DNA from: Treponema sp.
GTDB lineage: Bacteria; Spirochaetota; Spirochaetia; Treponematales; Treponemataceae
Length of the DNA: 6,596 nucleotides
NCBI GenBank assembly: GCA_021442965.1
Contig: JABUUX010000336.1
Location: forward strand, 1-6,596
Direction of reading: 5' to 3'
In this document: one piece after another, positions 1-5,105 of the stretch
How the letters are laid out: every line of letters begins with the position of its first letter
How positions within the stretch are numbered: the first letter of the stretch is position 1
Translations under genes and position numbers: made by a program
Notes under the pieces: model-generated
Told to the model about the DNA's origin: nothing
What the model saw: only the letters and a program-made list of their open reading frames with translations
Database searches by the model: none

Positions 1-282
1 TTTGACAAAGCAAAGCTTGAAAAAGGAATTGAGCGTGCTTTGGAAAAACGTCCTTTTTCACAAATACAGGTTGAACAGCTTGTTACAGATATAGAAGATG
101 CAGCCATACGTCATGGTCGTGAAGACCGTGAAATTGGAACCGCAGATTTAGGAGAAATTGTTCTCCAAAAACTTTATGAAGCAGATAAAGTTGCCTATAT
201 CCGTTTTGCTTCAGTATACAAACACTTTGAGAACATTGAAGAATTTCTCAAAGAAATAAAAAATATAGAGGGGAAAAAATGA
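1..282 (+). CDS. nrdR: Transcriptional repressor NrdR, C-terminal part (5' end outside window)
   Basis: NrdR is an ATP/dATP-sensing repressor of ribonucleotide reductase operons. The 93 visible residues read in frame from base 1 and are the C-terminal part of its ATP-cone domain. Recognisable family signatures are FDKAKLEKGIERALEKRPF near the start, REIGTADLGEIVLQKL in the middle, and VAYIRFASVYKHFENIEEF near the end, all matching the usual NrdR C-terminus. The N-terminal zinc ribbon lies upstream of the window. An internal TTG at 40 is not the true start, because the conserved domain continues upstream of it. The stop overlaps the nrdD start (ATGA, 279-282), so the two are translationally coupled. 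By family knowledge NrdR controls this operon, but its promoter and NrdR boxes lie outside the window. Confidence 0.95.
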   Translation, partial: FDKAKLEKGIERALEKRPFSQIQVEQLVTDIEDAAIRHGREDREIGTADLGEIVLQKLYEADKVAYIRFASVYKHFENIEEFLKEIKNIEGKK

Positions 283-2393
283 GCGAGCAGACAGTATTTC
301 CACAATGGCGCAGCTTTTTGGGAAACAGTTCTGACGAAGAAACCAAAGGTTTTCTAAAGTCAGTTGTAAAAAGATCAGGTGAAATTGCAGAATACGACAG
401 ATCAAAAATCGTATGTGCAATCAATAAGGCTATTGAAGCAGTTACAAAAAGCCCTGATGATGAAAAAGCATCCAGACTCACAGATTTAGTTGAAGAAAAA
501 CTCCGTGCAAAACTTGCAGGAAACCGCGCACATTCAATTCCTGCCATCGAAGAAATTCAAGATATAGTTGAAACAGTTCTCATAGAAAACAAAGAAGTTG
601 ATATTGCAAAAGCTTATATTCTTTACCGTGCAAGCCGGGAAGCTATCCGTGACACAAAAAGTCTTATGGTTGATATCAACAAAACAATGGACGGATACCT
701 TGGACAGAGTGACTGGCGTGTTAATGAAAATGCAAACGTAAACTTTTCTCTTGGTGGCTTAATTCTTCACAATTCCGGAACAATTACTGCAAACTACTGG
801 CTGAATAACATTTACTCAAAAGAAGTTGCAGAAGCGCATAAAACCTGTGCCTTCCACATTCACGACCTTTCTATGTTCTCAGGTTACTGTGCAGGATGGT
901 CTCTGCGTCAGCTTATAGCAGAAGGTCTTGGCGGTGTTCCAGATAAAATTACCTCTACTCCTGCAACACACCTTTCGACTCTTGTTAACCAAATGGTTAA
1001 TTTCTTAGGAATTCTTCAGAATGAATGGGCAGGAGCTCAGGCATTCTCCAGTTTTGACACCTATCTGGCTCCTTTTGTAAAGAAAGACAACCTTACAGAT
1101 AAAGAAGTTCGCCAGTGCATCCAGAGTTTCCTTTACGGAGTAAACACTCCAAGCCGTTGGGGGTCACAGGCTCCATTTACAAACGTTACTCTTGACTTGA
1201 ACTGTCCGGAAGACCTTAAAAATAAGAAAGCCATTGTGGGCGGAAAAGAACAGGATTTTACTTACGGCGACTGCCAGAAAGAGATGAATCTTATCAACAA
1301 AACATTCATCCAACTCCTAATAGAAGGCGATGCTAACGGACGCGGCTTTGCTTACCCTATTCCAACTTACAACATTACACGTGATTTTGACTGGGATTCA
1401 GAAATTTCTCACCTTCTTTTCCAAATGACAGCCCAGTATGGAACACCAAACTTCCAGAACTTTGTCAATTCAGACTTAAATCCTAGCGATGTTCGTTCTA
1501 TGTGCTGCCGTCTTCAACTTGATAAGCGTGAACTTCGCAGACGTGGTGGAGGACTTTTTGGTGCTGATGAATTCACAGGTTCAATCGGTGTTGTTACAAT
1601 TAACCTGCCACAAATTGGTTATCTTGCAAAAACTGAAGAACAGTTCTTTGCACGTCTTGACCACTTGATGGATTTAGCAAAAGAAAGCCTTATTGCAAAA
1701 CGAAAAGTTATTCAACGTCTTTACGACGGAGGGCTCTTCCCTTATACAAGACGTTATCTTAAAACTCTGGTAAATCACTTCAGCACAATAGGTTTATGCG
1801 GTATGAACGAATGTTGTTTGAACTTTATTGGTGCTAATATTACAGAGCCAAAAGGAAAAGAATTTGCAGAAAAAGTTCTTACCCACATGAGAGACAGACT
1901 TGCTGATTATCAGGAACAGACTGGAGACTTATTTAATCTTGAAGCAACTCCGGCTGAATCAACTTCATACAGACTTGCACGTCATGATAAAGAACAGTAT
2001 CCGGATATTATTACAAGCGGTACAAATGAACCTTTTTATACAAACTCTTCACAACTTCCTGTTGATTTTACTCCGGACGTATTCGAAGCATTGGATATGC
2101 AAGAATCCCTCCAAACAAAATACACAGGCGGAACAATGTTCCATGTATTCATGGGTGAACAGATTAAAGATTGGAAAGCATGTCGTGACCTTGTAAAGAA
2201 TATTGCAGGAAGATACAGAATTCCGTTCTTCACAATCTCTCCAACCTATTCAATCTGTCGTGTACACGGATACTTAAACGGTCAGCAGTTTGAATGTCCT
2301 AAATGTAAGGCAGAAAAAGAAGAAGAACTTAGACAGGTTCTAAAAAATCTGGAAGAAGAAAGAGCAAAAATTCTTGCTGCACAAAAGAAATAA
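279..2393 (+). CDS. nrdD: Anaerobic ribonucleoside-triphosphate reductase, catalytic body lacking the glycyl radical loop
   Basis: Class III ribonucleotide reductase reduces ribonucleotides to deoxyribonucleotides without oxygen, in the cytoplasm. The 704-residue product has an ATP-cone at about 28-120 (VVKRSGEIAEYDRSKI), then the NrdD barrel with HIHDLSMFSGYCAGW at 193-207, MCCRLQLDKRELRRRGGG at 408-425 (C410 aligns with the expected thiyl-radical cysteine), GLCGMNECCLNF at 505-516 and YTNSSQLPV at 587-595. A metal-binding knuckle C660-x2-H663-x9-C673-x2-C676 closes the domain. A lysine/glutamate-rich helical tail (677-704) then runs to a stop. The RxxGY glycyl radical loop that normally follows the cysteine knuckle is absent here and lies in the next gene (2532-3059). 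The start is supported by GAGGGG at 268-273 and the ATGA overlap with nrdR. The split is real in this sequence: the downstream gap has several stops in this frame. Confidence 0.93.
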   Translation: MSEQTVFPQWRSFLGNSSDEETKGFLKSVVKRSGEIAEYDRSKIVCAINKAIEAVTKSPDDEKASRLTDLVEEKLRAKLAGNRAHSIPAIEEIQDIVETVLIENKEVDIAKAYILYRASREAIRDTKSLMVDINKTMDGYLGQSDWRVNENANVNFSLGGLILHNSGTITANYWLNNIYSKEVAEAHKTCAFHIHDLSMFSGYCAGWSLRQLIAEGLGGVPDKITSTPATHLSTLVNQMVNFLGILQNEWAGAQAFSSFDTYLAPFVKKDNLTDKEVRQCIQSFLYGVNTPSRWGSQAPFTNVTLDLNCPEDLKNKKAIVGGKEQDFTYGDCQKEMNLINKTFIQLLIEGDANGRGFAYPIPTYNITRDFDWDSEISHLLFQMTAQYGTPNFQNFVNSDLNPSDVRSMCCRLQLDKRELRRRGGGLFGADEFTGSIGVVTINLPQIGYLAKTEEQFFARLDHLMDLAKESLIAKRKVIQRLYDGGLFPYTRRYLKTLVNHFSTIGLCGMNECCLNFIGANITEPKGKEFAEKVLTHMRDRLADYQEQTGDLFNLEATPAESTSYRLARHDKEQYPDIITSGTNEPFYTNSSQLPVDFTPDVFEALDMQESLQTKYTGGTMFHVFMGEQIKDWKACRDLVKNIAGRYRIPFFTISPTYSICRVHGYLNGQQFECPKCKAEKEEELRQVLKNLEEERAKILAAQKK

Positions 2394-2419
2394 AACTACC
2401 TTAAGTATAGTGCTTAAAA

Positions 2420-2448
2420 TTGACAGGCCGTCAAAACGGCTCTATATT
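2420..2448 (+). promoter_or_regulatory. Near-consensus sigma-70-type promoter between the two nrdD pieces
   Basis: TTGACA at 2420-2425 and TATATT at 2443-2448 are separated by exactly 17 bp. The -35 is perfect and the -10 differs from TATAAT at one base. Transcription would begin near 2455, giving a leader of roughly 75 nt to the gene at 2532. The spacer is occupied by an inverted repeat (separate entry). This suggests the radical subunit and nrdG can be transcribed independently of nrdR-nrdD. The call rests on sequence match only. Confidence 0.6.
2426..2441. promoter_or_regulatory. Palindrome filling the promoter spacer, possible operator
   Basis: GCCGT (2427-2431), CAAA, ACGGC (2436-2440) is a perfect 5-bp inverted repeat, extended by one G-T pair at 2426/2441. 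It sits exactly between the -35 and -10 of the internal promoter. A second overlapping repeat, TTGAC (2420-2424) AGGCC GTCAA (2430-2434), includes the -35, so the two could also form competing RNA hairpins in read-through transcripts. No T-tract follows, so it is not an intrinsic terminator. It could be an operator for an unidentified regulator; it matches no site that I recognise. Confidence 0.4.
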
Positions 2449-2461
2449 GAATGCAGGTGGG

Positions 2462-2476
2462 GTCACAAAAAGTGAC
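2462..2476. repeat. Inverted repeat GTCAC-N5-GTGAC in the leader of the radical-subunit gene
   Basis: GTCAC (2462-2466), AAAAA, GTGAC (2472-2476) is a perfect 5-bp inverted repeat just downstream of the predicted transcription start. As DNA it could be an operator; as RNA it is a small hairpin about 40 nt before the ribosome binding site. No T-run follows, so it is not a terminator. The half-site orientation is opposite to the CRP/FNR TGTGA-N6-TCACA type. Confidence 0.4.
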
Positions 2477-2515
2477 AAAACTAAAAAACGTTGCGTAAGC
2501 ACAAATATTTAGTAA

Positions 2516-2521
2516 AAGGGG
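2516..2521 (+). promoter_or_regulatory. Ribosome binding site of the radical-subunit gene
   Basis: AAGGGG lies 10 nt before the ATG at 2532. It shows that the second nrdD piece has its own translation start and is not simply the tail of a frameshifted nrdD. Confidence 0.65.
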
Positions 2522-2531
2522 AATAAAAAAA

Positions 2532-3059
2532 ATGGAAACAAAAACACTCGAACAAATTGAAAAAGAAATTGCTGAAACTAAGACTGCCCTTGAAAACGTT
2601 CAGGGAACAGAAACAGAAGTTTATGCCCGCATCGTAGGTTATTACCGCTCAGTTCGTAACTGGAACAAAGGAAAGCGGGATGAATTCGATATGAGAAAAA
2701 CATTCACTCTTGAAGACAGCAAAATATATAATATTACAGAAGCTGACCAGGCCTGTGCTTGTTCTGCTCCAGTAAAACTTGAAAATACAGCCTCAGATTG
2801 TGAAGTTGCTTCATATGAACTTTTTGTACGTAAAACATGTCCAAACTGTCCGCCTGTAAAAGCTTATATGGCAGATGTTACAGTTAGCGGGCGTTCAATT
2901 GATGTTGACTCAGAAGAAGGCCTTGCAGAAGCTGCAAAAAAAGGTGTTTTTGCAGCACCTACAGTAATCTTATACAATGCAGCCGGTAATGAAACTGCAC
3001 GCTGCCACAACGTAGAAGAACTTCAGGTTGTATTTGAAAAAGTTGCCGTTACTGCATAA
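2532..3059 (+). CDS. Glycyl radical subunit of split NrdD fused to a thioredoxin/glutaredoxin-like domain
   Basis: This 175-residue protein has three parts. Residues 1-25 are a charged helical segment (LEQIEKEIAETKTALEN). Residues 26-58 are a complete NrdD glycyl radical segment: TEVYARIVGYYR with G36 as the expected radical glycine, followed by NWNKGKRDEF and RKTF, as at the C-terminus of one-piece NrdDs. Residues 94-175 are a redoxin-like fold: YELFVRKTCPNC with active-site C103 and C106, a probable cis-proline at P143 (AAPTVILY), and a C-terminal helix. A cysteine-containing linker (CAC at 75-77, C90) joins them. NrdG would activate G36, which must then dock beside C410 of the body encoded upstream. 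The redoxin would plausibly reduce the active-site disulfide after each turnover, as thioredoxin- or glutaredoxin-dependent NrdDs require. The gene lies 138 bp after the body and 2 bp before nrdG. The domain reading is firm; two-subunit assembly is inferred. Confidence 0.88.
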   Translation: METKTLEQIEKEIAETKTALENVQGTETEVYARIVGYYRSVRNWNKGKRDEFDMRKTFTLEDSKIYNITEADQACACSAPVKLENTASDCEVASYELFVRKTCPNCPPVKAYMADVTVSGRSIDVDSEEGLAEAAKKGVFAAPTVILYNAAGNETARCHNVEELQVVFEKVAVTA

Positions 3060-3061
3060 TA

Positions 3062-3799
3062 ATGTCAGATTTAAATAAACCTGCAGGTGTTCTGGTAAAA
3101 ACAACCCTTGTTGATTTTCCAGGGCACGTTGCATCAGCCTTATTCTTAAAGGGGTGCAACCTTAGATGCCCGTATTGTTACAATACGGGTCTTGTTTTTA
3201 ATAATGAACCCGAAGACAATCTTTCCTCTGTAAACCAGCTTTTTGAACACTTGGAAAAAAGACGGCATGTAATTGACGGACTTGCTATATCTGGTGGAGA
3301 ACCACTTGTAAGTCCATACACAAAAATAATTATCCAAAAAGCAAAAGAACTTGGATACAAAGTAAAAATGGATACTAACGGTCTTCTGACAGACAGGCTT
3401 TATGAAATAATTTCATCGCCTTCCCTATGCCCGGATTTTATTGCAATGGATATAAAAACCTCACCTCTAAGATATGCAGAAACAATGTTTTCTAAACCAC
3501 TTATAAATGAAAAAGAAAATATTGCAAATAATCTAAAAAAATCAGCAGAACTTATTGGAACATTGCCAAAAGAAAACCGGGAATTCAGGACTGTTCTGGT
3601 ACCAGGTCTTGTAGATGAAGAGGATATAAGGAATATTGCAAAAATTATTCCACAAGATGCTTCATGGCAGTTTGCTCAATTCAGAAATGATAATTGTCTT
3701 GATCCATCTTATAACAATATTCCACCATACTTGGATGCAAAAATTAATCATTTGATAGAATATGCAAAAACCCTAATTCCTGATGCAGCGTTAAGATAA
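3062..3799 (+). CDS. nrdG: Anaerobic ribonucleoside-triphosphate reductase activating protein NrdG (radical SAM)
   Basis: NrdG uses a [4Fe-4S] cluster and S-adenosylmethionine to generate the glycyl radical on NrdD, here expected on G36 of the preceding protein. The 245-residue product shows TTLVDFPG at 14-21, the radical SAM cluster motif C32-x3-C36-x2-C39 (GCNLRCPYCYN), the SAM-contacting SGGEP at 77-81, a KMDTNG strand at 102-107 and MDIKT at 129-133. At about 245 residues it belongs to the longer NrdG class rather than the ~155-residue E. coli type. It starts 2 bp after the preceding stop and has no obvious Shine-Dalgarno sequence, so translation is probably coupled to the radical-subunit gene. 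A strong hairpin lies in the codons just after the cluster motif (separate entry). No clear terminator follows, only a T-run at 3800-3807 without a convincing stem. Confidence 0.93.
   Translation: MSDLNKPAGVLVKTTLVDFPGHVASALFLKGCNLRCPYCYNTGLVFNNEPEDNLSSVNQLFEHLEKRRHVIDGLAISGGEPLVSPYTKIIIQKAKELGYKVKMDTNGLLTDRLYEIISSPSLCPDFIAMDIKTSPLRYAETMFSKPLINEKENIANNLKKSAELIGTLPKENREFRTVLVPGLVDEEDIRNIAKIIPQDASWQFAQFRNDNCLDPSYNNIPPYLDAKINHLIEYAKTLIPDAALR
3168..3199 (+). other. Terminator-like hairpin inside nrdG
   Basis: CCCGTATTG (3169-3177), TTA, CAATACGGG (3181-3189) is a perfect 9-bp stem with a 3-nt loop, extended by a G-T pair at 3168/3190. It is followed by a T-rich run, TCTTGTTTTT (3190-3199). It lies in the codons from the second and third cluster cysteines onward. 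The shape is that of an intrinsic terminator with an imperfect T-tract, within a conserved coding region. It could attenuate nrdG expression or be a by-product of codon choice. Confidence 0.4.
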
Positions 3800-3827
3800 T
3801 TTTTTTTAAGTAATTTGGGTTTCTGTA

Positions 3828-3860
3828 TTGACACTGAAAGTCCTTTAACGATATTATAAT
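3828..3860 (+). promoter_or_regulatory. Promoter of the tRNA gene
   Basis: TTGACA at 3828-3833 is followed by the A/T block ATATTATAAT at 3851-3860. This offers TATTAT (3852-3857) at an 18-bp spacing or TATAAT (3855-3860) at 21 bp. Either would start transcription close to the mature tRNA 5' end at 3870. The perfect -35 and the position make this a good candidate. Confidence 0.6.
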
Positions 3861-3869
3861 AACACTTTT

Positions 3870-3942
3870 GGTGCCTTAGCTCAGTTGGTAGAGCATACGG
3901 CTCATATCCGTAATGTCGTAGGTTCAATCCCCACAGGCACTA
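3870..3942 (+). tRNA. tRNA with CAT anticodon, probably elongator tRNA-Met
   Basis: A 73-nt cloverleaf can be drawn. The acceptor is GGTGCCT (3870-3876) with AGGCACT (3935-3941), with a G-T first pair. The D arm is GCTC/GAGC (3879-3882, 3891-3894) around AGTTGGTA. The anticodon stem is TACGG/CCGTA around the loop CTCATAT, with anticodon CAT at 3903-3905. The T arm is GTAGG/CCCAC around TTCAATC, with one A-C mismatch. The discriminator is A3942 and CCA is not encoded. The paired first position argues against an initiator tRNA. A CAT anticodon could also be the lysidine-modified isoleucine tRNA, which cannot be excluded by eye. Confidence 0.93.
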
Positions 3943-3946
3943 GCTT

Positions 3947-3981
3947 AAAGAACTTTCCGTTTTGGAAAGTTCTTTTTTTTT
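3947..3981 (+). terminator. Intrinsic terminator after the tRNA
   Basis: AGAACTTTCC (3949-3958), GTTTT, GGAAAGTTCT (3964-3973) is a perfect 10-bp stem, extendable by two A-T pairs, followed by a run of Ts. It ends the tRNA transcript and, since nothing stronger precedes it, probably also read-through from the nrd operon. Confidence 0.9.
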
Positions 3982-4013
3982 ATTCCTCCGTTTTCCTAAA
4001 CAAAAAAATTTAA

Positions 4014-4048
4014 CAAAAAAAAACTGCCCTATAAAAAGGACAGTTTTT
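4014..4048 (-). terminator. Intrinsic terminator of the lipoprotein gene
   Basis: On the minus strand the stem AAACTGTCCT / AGGGCAGTTT (one U-G pair) surrounds a short A/T loop and is followed by a long T-run, corresponding to the A-run at 4015-4023 on the plus strand. It lies about 20 bp after the stop codon of the minus-strand gene. The stem closely resembles the terminator at 5563-5595. Confidence 0.85.
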
Positions 4049-4067
4049 AGAAATCTACTGAAACAGA

Positions 4068-4955
4068 TTATTCAAGTACTGTTTCAACAGTTTCTTCTTC
4101 TGACAACGAAGCTGAAGCATCTTGTTTAACTTCAGTCTCTACAACATTTTCTTCAGACGAATCCTCATCATATAAATCAGAATCTTCATCAACACCAAAT
4201 TCGGCTATTTGATATCTTCTGAAAGCTTCACTAACTTTTTCATCACTTAATGAAGCTACAAGAGAAGAAGCCTGATTTTTTGTAAGGAAGTAATGAAGCT
4301 GTAAAGATTCCTCTATTGAAGAATTACCACTCAAGAAGACTTCATTAATTGTTTTATCCATTGACAAAGTAAAATATGGTGATTTATCAACAAACTTATA
4401 ACCTATGTAAATTGTACCGGTACAGTAATTTGGAGTATTTCCCTTAATGGTACCCCATACAACTTTTGCCTGAATTTTTCCGTAGGCTTTCTGACTGTTT
4501 TTATTATCACGATTAAGTTTTTTATTTTCGAAATCTGAAAAATATTGTTCAACATATTTTGCAAGTGCCTGTCTGTTCTGCTGGTCAAAAACAAGATAAT
4601 AATAAGCAGCCATATATGCGCTTCCAAATCCTGCCATTTCTTCTTTAGGGTAAATTACTACAGAAGTTACATTCTGTTTAATTCCTCCAAGAGCTTTTGT
4701 TGTAAAAATGGAACCAGAATCAATTTCTTCAAATTTTGCTTTAAACAGATTCTTCAAAGTAAAACCGCTGGATTTCTTCTTTTTTTTGTTATCTGCTTTT
4801 GTATCAGTAGAAATTTTAGTACCTTCTTCACTAACAGAAACAGAATCACCATACGAATCAGCAGATTCTAATTCCATATCAGTTTTTGTGGATGAACATC
4901 CTGCCAAAACAGAGACTGTTAAAACACAAGCGGCAAGTAATTTTGTAATTTTCAT
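4068..4955 (-). CDS. Predicted lipoprotein of unknown function
   Basis: I do not recognise the family. The 295-residue protein begins MKITKLLAACVLTVSVLAGC, a lipoprotein signal peptide with lipobox LAGC and C20 as the expected lipidated residue. A low-complexity Ser/Asp/Lys linker follows (21-63) with a KKKKK run encoded over an 8-base homopolymer. A folded-looking region at about 64-255 contains TSVVIYPKEEMAGFGSAYMA (97-116), a YVEQYFSDFENK helix (134-145) and a beta-rich segment with VVWGTIKGN and TIYIGYKF. The C-terminus (255-295) is a strongly acidic, disordered-looking tail. The start at 4955 is preferred because GGGGG sits 4 nt upstream and it begins the signal peptide; a longer start at 4973 adds six residues and lacks a ribosome binding site. 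It is divergent from the exported-protein gene at 5106. Confidence 0.85.
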   Translation of the reverse strand: MKITKLLAACVLTVSVLAGCSSTKTDMELESADSYGDSVSVSEEGTKISTDTKADNKKKKKSSGFTLKNLFKAKFEEIDSGSIFTTKALGGIKQNVTSVVIYPKEEMAGFGSAYMAAYYYLVFDQQNRQALAKYVEQYFSDFENKKLNRDNKNSQKAYGKIQAKVVWGTIKGNTPNYCTGTIYIGYKFVDKSPYFTLSMDKTINEVFLSGNSSIEESLQLHYFLTKNQASSLVASLSDEKVSEAFRRYQIAEFGVDEDSDLYDEDSSEENVVETEVKQDASASLSEEETVETVLE

Positions 4956-4993
4956 TAATCCCCCATCGGGCAAAAGATTTACGCCCGTTTATT

Positions 4994-5010
4994 ATCAAAA
5001 TATATTTGAT
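4994..5010. promoter_or_regulatory. Inverted repeat over the minus-strand promoter, possible operator
   Basis: ATCAAA (4994-4999), ATATA, TTTGAT (5005-5010) is a perfect 6-bp inverted repeat. It overlaps the proposed -10 of the lipoprotein promoter. In A/T-rich DNA such repeats occur by chance, so the operator reading is tentative. Confidence 0.3.
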
Positions 5011-5026
5011 GACCTATATGTTACAA
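4999..5026 (-). promoter_or_regulatory. Candidate promoter of the lipoprotein gene
   Basis: On the minus strand TTGTAA (5026-5021) and TATATT (5004-4999) are 16 bp apart, placing transcription start about 35 bp before the ATG at 4955. The match is fair in an A/T-rich background. Confidence 0.4.
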
Positions 5027-5034
5027 AAAAATGG

Positions 5035-5063
5035 TTGTTAAATCAAATAAAACTATTTATAAT
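5035..5063 (+). promoter_or_regulatory. Promoter of the small exported protein gene
   Basis: TTGTTA (5035-5040) and a perfect TATAAT (5058-5063) are 17 bp apart, 43 bp before the ATG at 5106. Spacing and -10 are ideal; the -35 has two mismatches from TTGACA. Confidence 0.6.
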
Positions 5064-5105
5064 AAAAAAATATAGAAATAGATAACTCTTAATGAGAGGT
5101 AAAAA

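Noticed and set aside
40..42. TTG as the start of a short independent gene
   Set aside because: The reading frame and the conserved NrdR domain continue upstream to base 1, so this is an internal codon.
211..547. Minus-strand open frames over the nrdR-nrdD junction
   Set aside because: They are antisense to firmly assigned genes and show no domain signatures.
2403..2453. NrdR boxes near the internal promoter
   Set aside because: Only a weak half-site-like string (TATAGTG) is present; no pair of 16-bp palindromes with the expected spacing.
2426..2476. Hairpins in the gap as an intrinsic terminator between nrdD and the next gene
   Set aside because: Neither hairpin is followed by a T-run.
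2394..2531. The nrdD split as a simple sequencing frameshift
   Set aside because: Both pieces are in the same frame, the gap has several in-frame stops (such as 2391, 2415, 2421 and 2448), and the second piece has its own ribosome binding site and promoter.
2394..2531. Group I or group II intron
   Set aside because: At 138 bp it is far shorter than a self-splicing intron, and I see no conserved intron core or encoded endonuclease or maturase.
4545..5085. Plus-strand open frames opposite the lipoprotein gene
   Set aside because: They lie antisense to a gene with a signal peptide and terminator, have no ribosome binding sites of note, and encode unlikely compositions.
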